DNA of 33,241 nucleotides. Origin: Candidatus Magnetocorallium paracelense (GTDB taxonomy: Bacteria > Nitrospirota > Thermodesulfovibrionia > Thermodesulfovibrionales > Magnetobacteriaceae). Location: the NCBI GenBank assembly GCA_029001845.1, contig JAREWP010000073.1:1-33241 (forward strand), given 5' to 3'. Below are positions 8,276 through 16,610 of the stretch, one piece after another. Position 1 is the stretch's first letter. The number at the start of each line of letters is the position of its first letter. The position numbers were made by a program, and so were the translations under genes. The notes under the pieces are model-generated. The model saw only the letters and a list, made by a program, of their open reading frames with translations. It searched no databases and had not been told where the DNA came from.

Positions 8276-10585
8276 ATGTTAAATATCAGGAAACCTGCCT
8301 CCCTGTTTTCCAATAAACCTCTGTCAGTAACTTTTATCATTGCCGTAATTATTATACCCTTACTGGTAATTATCGATCCAGGTGGTCAGATCGCCTCTGT
8401 TGAACTTAAAATTATTGATAAAAGATACAAAGTTTTTACCAGGCAAACGGAGAGTACTAAAAAAGTTGTCTTTGTCACTATTTCTGACGAAACCTTACGT
8501 TATTTAGAGCCATTGTACGGCAAATGGCCCTGGCCCAGGTCTATTTTCGGAGAGGTTGTCGATTATATTGCAAATGACGGAGCAAAGGCGATTGTTTTTG
8601 ACATCCTCTTTGCTCAAAGAACTTTTAATACAAGCCTAAACATAGAGGGCCTGGAAACTCTCCGCGCCTATGCCGAGAACTCTGACATTCCGGAAGTACG
8701 GGACGAGTTAAAGCAAGCCCTGGAATATCTCGACCCAAGCCTGTCAGATGACTTTTTTGTTGCAGCAGCCAATGACTACGGCACTGTTTTTCAACCGGCT
8801 TTACTGTTTTCCGATTTTCAGGAGGATAGAGAAGAGAAAGGTGAATACCTTGCCAGGCACTTTATTCAAAACAGGGGCAAAGGAATTTTTCCTGTTTTTG
8901 CCTCTATCGTGACTCCCTTTACGGACCTCATGAATGCCTCCGGCGGTATCGGTCATGTTAATTTTCCGATTGACAGTGACGGTACTTTGAGACGTTTCTA
9001 TCCCTTTGCAGGACTTGAAAAGGAAAACGCCCTTATTCCATCGATATCCGTTGTAACGGCAGCCTTTGTAAAAGGTATAGACTTTCGTGGTATTAAAGTG
9101 GAAAAAGAGAAAGTTATTATTGGTGATGCAACCATTCCCTTAATGGCTGACGGATCAGCTTTTATTTTTTATCAGGGGGGTGAATACAAAGGCGAGAACC
9201 GTGAAGTTTACCAACCTTTTTATGACTCATTCCCTCTTCATCATGTACTGGCAAACATAGATTTATTGTCACAAGGTGAAGAACCCGTAATCAGTGAAGG
9301 TCTGTTCAGAGACAAAGTCGTATTAATAGGAGCCACTGCCACGGGAATAAGCAATGTGAGATCTACGCCTTTGAGTTCTGCAAATCCGGGCATCGAAATT
9401 CATGCAAATATTATTGACAACATCCTGGAAAACAGGTTTTTAAAAAAAACGGGCGCCGGTTATATCATACCTTATCTCTTTTTCCTCTCTTTTCTCATGT
9501 GGCTGCTGACTCTTTTCTCAGGACCCTATAAATCTGCAATGATTTACCTTTCTGCAATCACGTCTCTGTCAGTGGCCCATTGGACAGCCTTTGAATACGG
9601 AACGATTCTTCCAGTTGCCGGTCCTGCCTTTGCCATGACCGGCAGCTACATAACCGGGACCATTTACAGGTTCTCAGGTGCGATTATGGAAAAGGCTTAT
9701 ATCAAAAATATTTTTAGGCATTACCTGTCGCCTTCGGTACTGGACGAAATAATCAGGCGCCCGGAAAAACTCACTCTTGGCGGAAACATCAAATATATGA
9801 CCGTGCTTTTTTCCGACATAGCCGGGTTTACGTCGATTTCCGAAAAACTCCCGCCTGACAAATTGAGTGTTTTGTTGAACGAATATCTTACACAAATGGA
9901 TAAATGCATCCGCGACACCGGCGGAATTGTAGACAAATTTGTAGGCGATGCGGTTATGGCGGAGTGGAATGCCCCGGCTGACCAAAGGGATCATGAGGCT
10001 ATGGCTTGCGAAGCTGCTCTTCTTATGTTAGAGGAACTGAAACAGCTCCGGGAAACATGGGCGAAAGAGGGCAAACCTTTGTTGAATATACGTATCGGTA
10101 TAAATACAGGGGAGATGATCGTCGGGAATATGGGGTCCAATGATATATTCGATTATACGGTTTTAGGCAATGAAGTGAACACAGGCGCGCGTCTTGAGCC
10201 ACTGAACAAAGACTTTGGTACGACAATCGCGGTTTCCGAAAACACATACCAGGGAGCGGTAAAGACTCACCCGGAAAGTTACATTTTCAGAATTCTTGCC
10301 AAAGTGGTGGTAAAGGGCAGAGAAACGCCTTTACAGGTTTACGAACTATATGGCAGAAAGAATTTTGCAAATGAGGAAACGTTACAGATGATCGAACTTT
10401 ATGAAAAAGGAATCTCTCTCTATTTCGAGGGAAACTTTGAAGAATCGGGGGAGTATTTTAAAAAAGCGCTTGCATTATATCCTGGTGACGGCCCGTCGGA
10501 AAAATATCTTTCCCTCTGTGAGCAGTACAAAACCACTCCGCCTTCAGAGGAGTGGAAGGGGCTGTATATTCAGGAATCAAAATAA
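8276..10585 (+). CDS. CHASE2-domain adenylate/guanylate cyclase
   Basis: This 769-residue membrane enzyme makes a cyclic nucleotide from NTP in response to a signal outside the cell membrane. An N-terminal membrane segment (about 17-35) leads into a periplasmic CHASE2 sensor (about 40-390; TISDETLRYL, KWPWPRSIF, IVFDILFA, DKVVLIGATA). Three closely spaced membrane helices follow (about 395-460), then a class III cyclase domain (about 495-690) with both metal aspartates, in VLFSDIAGFTS and FVGDAVMAEW, plus RIGINTGEMIVGNMGS and DYTVLGNEVN. The C-terminus (about 700-750) is TPR-like. The ATG start has no obvious ribosome site. FecR plus CHASE2-cyclase neighbours recur in Deltaproteobacteria, which supports a functional link with the preceding gene in spite of the hairpin between them. 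Confidence 0.92.
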   Translation: MLNIRKPASLFSNKPLSVTFIIAVIIIPLLVIIDPGGQIASVELKIIDKRYKVFTRQTESTKKVVFVTISDETLRYLEPLYGKWPWPRSIFGEVVDYIANDGAKAIVFDILFAQRTFNTSLNIEGLETLRAYAENSDIPEVRDELKQALEYLDPSLSDDFFVAAANDYGTVFQPALLFSDFQEDREEKGEYLARHFIQNRGKGIFPVFASIVTPFTDLMNASGGIGHVNFPIDSDGTLRRFYPFAGLEKENALIPSISVVTAAFVKGIDFRGIKVEKEKVIIGDATIPLMADGSAFIFYQGGEYKGENREVYQPFYDSFPLHHVLANIDLLSQGEEPVISEGLFRDKVVLIGATATGISNVRSTPLSSANPGIEIHANIIDNILENRFLKKTGAGYIIPYLFFLSFLMWLLTLFSGPYKSAMIYLSAITSLSVAHWTAFEYGTILPVAGPAFAMTGSYITGTIYRFSGAIMEKAYIKNIFRHYLSPSVLDEIIRRPEKLTLGGNIKYMTVLFSDIAGFTSISEKLPPDKLSVLLNEYLTQMDKCIRDTGGIVDKFVGDAVMAEWNAPADQRDHEAMACEAALLMLEELKQLRETWAKEGKPLLNIRIGINTGEMIVGNMGSNDIFDYTVLGNEVNTGARLEPLNKDFGTTIAVSENTYQGAVKTHPESYIFRILAKVVVKGRETPLQVYELYGRKNFANEETLQMIELYEKGISLYFEGNFEESGEYFKKALALYPGDGPSEKYLSLCEQYKTTPPSEEWKGLYIQESK

Positions 10586-10597
10586 TGTCACTGGCGT

Positions 10598-10615
10598 TTT
10601 AACTCCGGAGTTAAA
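10598..10615. other. Perfect 18-base palindrome
   Basis: TTTAACTCCGGAGTTAAA lies between the cyclase stop and the next start and is followed by a T-rich stretch. It could be a weak terminator or an operator for the following gene; the stem is short and without a loop, so an operator reads slightly better. Confidence 0.4.
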
Positions 10616-10657
10616 CAATTTCTTTGTTTTTTGTCTTTTCCTGTTGTAGAATAATAA

Positions 10658-11635
10658 ATGCTTTCTTCAGATGTCATAGACGATATTGTTAATGAGAGTG
10701 TCGATTATTACACAACGTACAGAAAGAGGCTTGCAGGCGCCATTCTTTTATTACCAAACACCATATCTTTTGATATAAATAATACTGATAACCGGTTTTC
10801 ATGCTTTTTTTATGAAACGGAAACGGTTTGTAATTGGAAAAAAAGGTTGCTCAATGAATTAGAAATCGTAGATTCATGTTTACTGAAACTGGGGGTAAAA
10901 ACAGTATTGGAAGATTTAAATGAAACAGTAATCTCAGTATTAAAAGTCTTTACAGATAATGGTTTATGGGAGGCCGGCGCGGAGCTGGTCGGCAGTTGGT
11001 GTTTTAATGTTTATCAGAATTATCTGGCTGTAGAACGGTTTCCTTTAAGAACGACAGACATCGATATTGCCGTACCTCTGCCTTATAATGGCGCTGCCCT
11101 GGATTTGGGAGAGCTCTTAAAAGAGCTCGGGTTGGCGGAGAGATTTTATTCCAATGGTGTTGTTTTTTATGAAGGGAACGCCTTACGGGTAGAGTTCCTT
11201 GTTCCTGAAAAGGGCAGGGGGAGTGATTCCGGTAAAATTTTAATAAAAGAGCTAAGTATATCCGCTCAACCTCTTCGCTTTCTTGATATTCTTATTTCAT
11301 TTCCATTCTTTTTAGACGTTCGTGGTGCTGGTCAGGTAAAGATTCCCATGCCTGCGGCTTTTGCCATGCATAAATTATTAATAGCCCCAAGGAGAAAGGG
11401 CAGAGGAAAGTCAGAGAAGGATTATTTACAGGCCTATTATGTGATGAAAATGCTTTTCAGGAATATTGATTATTACAGGGCCGATATTGAGATGGTAATA
11501 AAGAGACTTCATCCACGGTGGATCGAGTCCATAAAAGAATCGATTCAAAACATGAAAAAGTGTGTTCCTTTGTTGGAGGAGGAGACGGCGGAGAGAGTGG
11601 AGGCTTTTTTCAGTCAGGAGATTTTGAAGGTTTAA
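10658..11635 (+). CDS. Nucleotidyltransferase-fold protein (GSU2403/NTP_transf_8-like)
   Basis: The 325-residue cytoplasmic protein has a nucleotidyltransferase core: VGSWCF at about 111-116 supplies the GS turn and RTTDIDIAV at 131-139 supplies the paired metal aspartates, followed by a third beta strand LRVEFLVP that would hold the last acidic residue. The C-terminal half is helical, with a PMPAAFAMHKLLIA segment and a lysine-rich SEKDYLQAYY helix typical of this family. This resembles the GSU2403-type family (Pfam NTP_transf_8), whose substrate is not established. The start at ATG 10658 has no clear ribosome site. The gene converges with the TPR gene, their stop codons overlapping by four bases. 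Confidence 0.7.
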   Translation: MLSSDVIDDIVNESVDYYTTYRKRLAGAILLLPNTISFDINNTDNRFSCFFYETETVCNWKKRLLNELEIVDSCLLKLGVKTVLEDLNETVISVLKVFTDNGLWEAGAELVGSWCFNVYQNYLAVERFPLRTTDIDIAVPLPYNGAALDLGELLKELGLAERFYSNGVVFYEGNALRVEFLVPEKGRGSDSGKILIKELSISAQPLRFLDILISFPFFLDVRGAGQVKIPMPAAFAMHKLLIAPRRKGRGKSEKDYLQAYYVMKMLFRNIDYYRADIEMVIKRLHPRWIESIKESIQNMKKCVPLLEEETAERVEAFFSQEILKV

Positions 11636-12807
11636 TTAATGGCGTAGTCTTTTTCAATGTGGTCCAACATATCGAGGGCATCTCTTTTTTGCATATCAAA
11701 GGAAAGGGCTTTTCTAAAGAATTTCATGGATTCCTTTTTCCTGTCAAGCATATATAAACAGTACCCTGACATGATGTATCCTTCCCCTCTTTTGGTGTCT
11801 AATTGTACGGCTTTTTTAAATGATTCAAGGGCCTTTACGAAATTTTCCGATCTGTAGTATATCTGACCCAGCAGAAAGTGCGTGTGGGAGTCTTCTTTTT
11901 TTGAAACTGCTCTCAATAGTGTATTTATGGCGCTTTTGGTATTGTGGGCCGCTAAATACGTTTGGGCCATTTTTCTGCTTTGGTTAAGAGTGGGAGATGA
12001 ATCGAATGCCTCTTCATAGTATTGAGCCGCATCTTTGGGGATACCCAGGGAGTTTAGTAAATCGCCGAGGATTATTTTTTCTTCTTTACCCAGCTCTTTT
12101 GAGTATGAGAGCAGTTTGAGCGCAGATGCTCCTTTTTTGTACTCTTTTTTGTCTAAATAGATATCTGTAAGAACTCTCCACCACTTACGGCTGTCTGTGT
12201 CTGTTACAATTAATTTTTCCGCTGTTTCCACAGCCCTTTGGGTCATGTTCAGTTTCAAGGAAACCTGTAGTAATGCCTCGAGCCACCTGCTTTCAATAAT
12301 GTCGTTATGCCGGGAGATCAACCGTTCCAAAATGGGTAACGCTTTTTTGTTTTTTCCGGCTATGATATGACAGACAGCAGAGGAGTAAAGAAGAGATGGA
12401 TTCTTTTCATCGTTCAACTCATAACCCTTTAACAGACAGTCGCCTGCTCTGTCATACTCTTTCAAATCGTAGAGAACTTTCCCCAAATTATTCCAGGTGT
12501 CTCCATAGTCAGGATAAAGAATAATCGATTTATCGTAATGTTTTACAGCCTCTTTCTCTTTTCCGGTTTTTACGAGAGTGTTGGCAAGGGTGAACTCGAT
12601 GAGATAGTGACTTTTGTCAGGATTTTTTGTAATAAAGGTGTTGAGGATTTCATATGCTTTGTTAAAATGGCCTTTATCCAATGCCGTCTGAGCTTCATAC
12701 AGAGCCTTGTGTGCAGAATAGCCGAGTTTGGGCGGAGCGGCAAAGATCGATGGTATGAAAGGGAAATAAAGAAAGAACGTTATTATTACTATACTGCGTA
12801 TAAACAT
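11632..12807 (-). CDS. Exported TPR protein of the TonB2-type cluster
   Basis: The 391-residue protein starts with a signal peptide or membrane anchor (about 1-23, ending SIFA) and then consists of TPR repeats throughout, for example ALDKGHFNKAYEILNTFI, HYDKSIILYPDYGDTWNNLG and LESFKKAVQLDTKRGEGY. A TPR protein is the last gene of Vibrio TonB2 clusters, where it is thought to assist the energising complex. It should be the final member of the DUF3450-ttpC-exbB-exbD-tonB set here. However, a hairpin and a B repeat now separate it from tonB, and the repeat ends only three bases before its ATG, so its natural ribosome site has been lost or replaced. Expression may depend on sequence in the repeat. 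Confidence 0.85.
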   Translation of the reverse strand: MFIRSIVIITFFLYFPFIPSIFAAPPKLGYSAHKALYEAQTALDKGHFNKAYEILNTFITKNPDKSHYLIEFTLANTLVKTGKEKEAVKHYDKSIILYPDYGDTWNNLGKVLYDLKEYDRAGDCLLKGYELNDEKNPSLLYSSAVCHIIAGKNKKALPILERLISRHNDIIESRWLEALLQVSLKLNMTQRAVETAEKLIVTDTDSRKWWRVLTDIYLDKKEYKKGASALKLLSYSKELGKEEKIILGDLLNSLGIPKDAAQYYEEAFDSSPTLNQSRKMAQTYLAAHNTKSAINTLLRAVSKKEDSHTHFLLGQIYYRSENFVKALESFKKAVQLDTKRGEGYIMSGYCLYMLDRKKESMKFFRKALSFDMQKRDALDMLDHIEKDYAIN

Positions 12808-12810
12808 ATT

Positions 12811-12963
12811 AACTAAAAACAGCTATCAGCTGTCAGCCCTTTGTTTTCAACGTTTTGCATAATAACCGGCATATCATTTTTGGGTGAGTGCAGTTTTTAA
12901 TGTAATGCTTTGATTTTCCCTGGCTGACTGCTGATAGCTGACCACCGGCAGCTTTTTTAGGTT
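12811..12963. repeat. B element, copy 1
   Basis: It begins AACTAAAAACAGCTATCAGC and ends with GCTGATAGCTG and GGCAGCTTTTTTAGG, so the two ends are inverted repeats with an A-tract outside on the left and a T-tract on the right. The middle includes GGGTGAGTG, related to the core of the other copies, but is the most diverged. It lies between tonB and the TPR gene, three bases before the TPR start codon. Confidence 0.75.
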
Positions 12964-12972
12964 TAAAATAAT

Positions 12973-13013
12973 ACGACAGAGCGACACGTTGTTATATAAA
13001 GTGTCGCTGTCGT
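12973..13013 (-). terminator. Hairpin downstream of tonB
   Basis: ACGACAGAGCGACAC (12973-12987) pairs with GTGTCGCTGTCGT (13001-13013) with a two-base bulge and a 13-base loop. On the tonB strand it is followed by ATTATTTT. It may end the exbD-tonB transcript, which would isolate the TPR gene. Confidence 0.5.
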
Positions 13014-13053
13014 AATAATTGGATCCCCTCAAATTAATTTCCTATCGGAGCTG

Positions 13054-13740
13054 TTACCTTTCATCTAATGTAAATTTTATCTGTACTTTAAGCCATGTTT
13101 TTACCGGTTTTCCTTTGACCTCACCAGGTGAAAATCTCCATGACAATACCGCTCTCTCCACGGAGTCGTTAAATATCTCCGGCGGCGATGACGTAATGAT
13201 CGATATTTGAGATGTCTTGCCCTTTTCGTCTACAAGGAATTTTACTGCTACTTTTCCGGTAATTTCGAATTTTCTTGCTCTATAGGGATATTCCGGTTCT
13301 GTTTTGTAAATTGCCACAGGTTTTCTGTCCACCTCGTCATGCTCATAAAACTCTTTTAATATGGGAGTGGAAATCCCGGTTGAAGGCGTTAATGGTGCTG
13401 AAACAGGCATGCCGCCGGTCAACTTCAGATTCAGTTGAAAAGGAAGATCAGGTATGTCGATTTTTTCTATCTCCTTTGCCCTTTCAGGGGTTGCTCTGAT
13501 TTTTACTTGTGGAATCATTTTTTTCGGTTCTTTTTGTTCCTCCCTTAGTGGTTTTTCTTCTTTTTCAGGAGGAGGAGTCAGAGTTACTGATTTTATAAAG
13601 TTTACGGGAATCGCATTATCGATGATTTCCTTATTGACAGTCGAATTCGTAAAGAGTATCGGTAAAAGCGAAAATATAAGGATATTGGTAATAAGAGCGA
13701 AACAGAAAGCTGCAAAAAAACGTATTTTTATGTTATTCAT
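13054..13740 (-). CDS. tonB: TonB energy-transducing protein
   Basis: TonB spans the periplasm and passes proton-motive energy from ExbB/ExbD to outer-membrane receptors. The 228-residue protein has an N-terminal membrane helix (about 8-31), a proline- and lysine-rich linker (PPPEKEEKPLREEQKEPKK, about 56-74) and a C-terminal TonB domain from about 145 (PEYPYRARKFEITGKVAV, then VLSWRFSPGEVKGKPV, ending VQIKFTLDER). The linker is short, as in TonB2-type proteins. Its ATG overlaps the exbD stop by eight bases, so the pair is coupled. The pair is flanked by B elements on both sides. Likely clients are the two receptors encoded at 20296-22380 and 23554-25572. Confidence 0.93.
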   Translation of the reverse strand: MNNIKIRFFAAFCFALITNILIFSLLPILFTNSTVNKEIIDNAIPVNFIKSVTLTPPPEKEEKPLREEQKEPKKMIPQVKIRATPERAKEIEKIDIPDLPFQLNLKLTGGMPVSAPLTPSTGISTPILKEFYEHDEVDRKPVAIYKTEPEYPYRARKFEITGKVAVKFLVDEKGKTSQISIITSSPPEIFNDSVERAVLSWRFSPGEVKGKPVKTWLKVQIKFTLDER

Positions 13741-14155
13741 CTGAGGAAGGCAGAGATGCCGCTATGCTGATATTTTGCACGCCGGCAAGACGGCATTGAT
13801 CCATCACTTCTATCACTATGCCTGTGATGCTTGTTTTATCGGCAACAATAATTGCCGAAGCTTCGGGATTCTCTGCAAGCGATCTTTCCAAGTGCGCTCG
13901 GATGCCGAGAATATCGACTTCCTTTTTGTCGAAAAAAAGACGACCCTCTTTATCTATTCCGATAAGGATGTTACTTTTTTCCTTATAAACGGCAGTGGCG
14001 GCGGAAGGGCGTTGGACGTCAATGCCGGTCTCTTTCACGAAACTTGTTGTTACAATAAAAAATATTAAAAGAAGAAAGACAATATCTATCAGAGGCGCCA
14101 TGTTGACGACAACCGAATCGGTGCGCTTTCGTCTTTGATGTCTGATATTAATCAT
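13733..14155 (-). CDS. exbD: ExbD biopolymer transport protein
   Basis: The 140-residue inner-membrane protein has one N-terminal membrane helix, APLIDIVFLLLIFFIVTTSF (about 20-39), with the essential proton-carrying aspartate (Asp24), and a periplasmic domain ending in LAGVQNISIA. It forms the proton channel with ExbB. It overlaps tonB downstream. Upstream it is separated from exbB by 485 bases filled with three different repeats, whereas in TonB2 clusters these genes normally abut. The start ATG is 19 bases from a B element, with a weak AGGA about 14 bases upstream, so the ribosome site may be poor. Confidence 0.93.
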   Translation of the reverse strand: MINIRHQRRKRTDSVVVNMAPLIDIVFLLLIFFIVTTSFVKETGIDVQRPSAATAVYKEKSNILIGIDKEGRLFFDKKEVDILGIRAHLERSLAENPEASAIIVADKTSITGIVIEVMDQCRLAGVQNISIAASLPSSDE

Positions 14156-14173
14156 ATGAATGTCATTTATCCT

Positions 14174-14339
14174 AACTAAAAAAGCAGTCAGCTATCAGCG
14201 GTCAGCCTTCAGCTAAGGAAAGAATTGATGCTATGCCAAAATAAGCTTCACCCTATGGGTGAAAGTGTTTTACACCATAAGGTGTTGCAATGAAAAAGCT
14301 GATAGCTGATGGCTGACAGCTAAATGCTGTTTTTAGGTT
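14174..14339. repeat. B element, copy 2
   Basis: Left end AACTAAAAAAGCAGTCAGC, right end GATGGCTGACAGC followed by AAATGCTGTTTTTAGG. The core has AAGCTTCACCCTATGGGTGA, a small hairpin shared with copies 3 and 5. The outer ends pair into a long imperfect stem with T-tracts on both strands, so it could terminate transcription either way. It lies between exbB and exbD, directly upstream of the exbD start. Confidence 0.85.
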
Positions 14340-14341
14340 TA

Positions 14342-14436
14342 TAACTGCTCAGGTATTGAGATTGAAGGCTGAAGCAAAAAATCAAATGACTTTTGTTTTA
14401 CCTGATAGTCTTCAGCCTTCAGTCTATACACCTAAT
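14342..14436. repeat. C element, copy 1
   Basis: It begins TAACTGCTCAGGTATTGAG and ends with TCTTCAGCCTTCAGTC and ATACACCTAA; the ends are inverted repeats around GAAGGCTGAAG / CTTCAGCCTTC. A second copy with the same ends and a longer middle is at 17641-17780. It abuts B copy 2. Confidence 0.75.
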
Positions 14437-14477
14437 CTGGCAAAGCCAGAGCCAAAAAGGTTTCCTCCTGCATATTA

Positions 14478-14606
14478 ATGACAAATGACAAAAACCAAAT
14501 GTCAAATCAAATCCAAATGACTAAATTTCAAAGCCTGCTCACTTCCTTTCTCTTGACATTTGAGCTTTGACATTGATTTGGCCTTTGAGCTTTGAATTTG
14601 ACATTC
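14478..14606. repeat. D element, imperfect inverted repeat of TGACAAA/TTTGTCA type units
   Basis: The left half repeats CAAATGTCAAATC and CCAAATGAC units, and the right half carries their complements (TTGACATTTGAG, TTTGACATTGATTTGG, TTTGACATT). Only one copy is seen. Together with B2 and C1 it fills the gap between exbB and exbD. Confidence 0.65.
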
Positions 14607-14640
14607 AGAAATAATGTTGCTTTTTTGCGCACAATTCCAT

Positions 14641-15231
14641 TTATACATGTCTTTTCAGTACTGAGAGAAACTCTTCCAGATGATTATCCATGTTTTTCGC
14701 CCGTTGATTGAGAAAGGAACTCATGATCAGGCCGGGGATTGCAATGATAAGCCCGCTTTGAGTTGTAATCAGGGCCGTTGAAATACCCCCTGCCATTGCT
14801 TTTGCGTTTCCTGTGCCAAAAAATGAAATGACATCAAAGGTTGTAATCATGCCTGCTACGGTGCCGAGCAGGCCCAGTAGTGGTGATATGGCAGCGAGAA
14901 CGGCTATGAGGGAAAGGTTTTTTTTAATCCCCGATTTCTCGACAGTCGTAGATAATTCAATTCTCCTGATATCGATTTTATGCTCTGTACAGGCGGATTC
15001 AAAGAGGTTTTTTAAGAGTCGTGACTTGATCCCTCTGCTGCCGTCAGGCGCCTTTCCATTACAAAGCAGGGAAACGCCCTCTTCCATGGAGATGTCTCTC
15101 TTTAATAAACCATGGAAAAAAAACAGTCTCTCCATTATAAGCGTCCACATAAAAATCGAGTTAACCAAAAGCACTGCCATGACAATACCGCCTGCATAGA
15201 GATATTCGTATATGAAGTCAAACATATGCAC
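14641..15231 (-). CDS. exbB: ExbB / TolQ-family proton channel protein
   Basis: The 196-residue inner-membrane protein has three membrane helices: about 13-33, 103-125 (LIAVLAAISPLLGLLGTVAG, the conserved TolQ/ExbB core) and 145-170 (ISTALITTQSGLIIAIPGLI). With ExbD it forms the proton-driven motor for TonB. Its short length and lack of a periplasmic extension mark it as the canonical ExbB, distinct from the long TtpC-like protein encoded two bases upstream. The tight spacing implies coupling to that gene. Downstream, repeats separate it from exbD. Confidence 0.92.
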   Translation of the reverse strand: MHMFDFIYEYLYAGGIVMAVLLVNSIFMWTLIMERLFFFHGLLKRDISMEEGVSLLCNGKAPDGSRGIKSRLLKNLFESACTEHKIDIRRIELSTTVEKSGIKKNLSLIAVLAAISPLLGLLGTVAGMITTFDVISFFGTGNAKAMAGGISTALITTQSGLIIAIPGLIMSSFLNQRAKNMDNHLEEFLSVLKRHV

Positions 15232-15233
15232 TG

Positions 15234-16610
15234 TTATCTGCTTCTTAAAATTATATTAACAAGGGCAACGGACTTCTCTTCCAGGTCGTCTGCTATGGAG
15301 TCGACTCTGCCTGACAGAAATGAATGCATTAACATAATTGGTATGGCAACTGATAAACCCAGCATTGTAGTCATCAGTGCTTCGGATATTCCGCCGGCCA
15401 TTAATCTGGGGTCTCCTGTACCGTAGAGAGTAATTGCACGAAAAGTGCCGATCATTCCTGTTACTGTACCAAGGAGTCCCATTAATGGCGCAATCGCTCC
15501 CAATATATTCAAGGTCGGGATAAATCGTTCCAGTCCGGGGAGCTCTTTCAAAATGCCCTCTTGAAGAATGCTCTCTATTGTTTCTTTATCTTCGTTTCTC
15601 GCCTTGATTCCCGATAACAGCACATTAAACAGGGGACGTCCCTTTTTATCGGTAAGTAATTTTTCGCACTCGTTCCACTTTTTATCCATAGCCAGAGTAC
15701 TTAAGCGGTTAATCATAGAAGTGGAATTTTTGTGAACCAGGGAAAGAAAGATAACTCTTTCCAAAATAATCATGACCGCTGCCATCCCAATCGCCAATAT
15801 AGGCCACACAAGAGGCCCTCCTTCACGGATACGTTCAATAATCGCAGGTTTGCCGGTGATTTGTCTGAGAGCTGCGCCTCCGGAAAGATCGATTGCAACA
15901 TCTTCGCTCTTTCCCTCCATATATTTTTTAAGTGTTTTTACAATATCTCCAGGTGGAGGTGGCAGAGCAAAAAACTGCTTCCCAGATTCCGAATATTTTA
16001 ACAGACCGGTATGGCCGCCATTTTTCCAGGCAGCCGTAAACTTTCCCACAGTGAGAATGGTTCCTTTTTCTTCCGATCCCGATTGCGATATATAACTGCC
16101 CTTTTTCAGAGAAACCTCGCCGGAAAGATCGATTTCCCTTAACATGGAATCGCTGATTAGCTGCATATCGTCGATTCCCGGGAAGCGACCTTCTTTCCGA
16201 ATCAATCCGATTCGATCCATCCTCTCTCTCTGTTCTGCTGTAAAATGGGATTGTCTGAAAATCGATTCCAGCTCTCCGGCGGCGATTGCCACGGAACCGG
16301 CCAAGGCGCGGAGATCCATATTTTCATTTGCTAGAGTTTTCGTAAGCTCTGCTTCCTGTTTCGATAATTCGCTGATCTCCTTTTTCATGGTTTCCAGTTG
16401 CAACGCCATTTGCTTTGTTGTTTGCTCCATTTCGGTGATATCTCTTTTAAGGGATTCCCTGTCTTTTTCGATTCTCTCTCTGCTTTCTTCCAGTTCTCTG
16501 ACTGCCTTCCGGTGATCCTCTTGCGCTTTTTTGAAAATCACTCTCATGTCTTCTCCATAAAGGGGTAAAACCTGAAACAGCAAAATAAAAAGGGTAACAG
16601 CAATTTTCAT
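15234..16610 (-). CDS. ttpC: TtpC-like long ExbB homologue with periplasmic coiled coil
   Basis: The 458-residue protein has a signal peptide (about 1-20, ending PLYGED), a long charged coiled coil (about 25-115), a periplasmic domain up to about 255, then a TolQ/ExbB unit with three membrane helices (about 268-288, 370-395 with LNILGAIAPLMGLLGTVTGM, and 410-435 with EALMTTMLGLSVAIPIMLM). This matches TtpC, the extra ExbB-like subunit of Vibrio TonB2 systems, in length, architecture and position. It is needed for TonB2 function there, probably by bridging the inner membrane complex to the cell envelope. Its start overlaps the stop of the DUF3450 gene by four bases and its stop is two bases from exbB. 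Confidence 0.9.
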   Translation of the reverse strand: MKIAVTLFILLFQVLPLYGEDMRVIFKKAQEDHRKAVRELEESRERIEKDRESLKRDITEMEQTTKQMALQLETMKKEISELSKQEAELTKTLANENMDLRALAGSVAIAAGELESIFRQSHFTAEQRERMDRIGLIRKEGRFPGIDDMQLISDSMLREIDLSGEVSLKKGSYISQSGSEEKGTILTVGKFTAAWKNGGHTGLLKYSESGKQFFALPPPPGDIVKTLKKYMEGKSEDVAIDLSGGAALRQITGKPAIIERIREGGPLVWPILAIGMAAVMIILERVIFLSLVHKNSTSMINRLSTLAMDKKWNECEKLLTDKKGRPLFNVLLSGIKARNEDKETIESILQEGILKELPGLERFIPTLNILGAIAPLMGLLGTVTGMIGTFRAITLYGTGDPRLMAGGISEALMTTMLGLSVAIPIMLMHSFLSGRVDSIADDLEEKSVALVNIILRSR

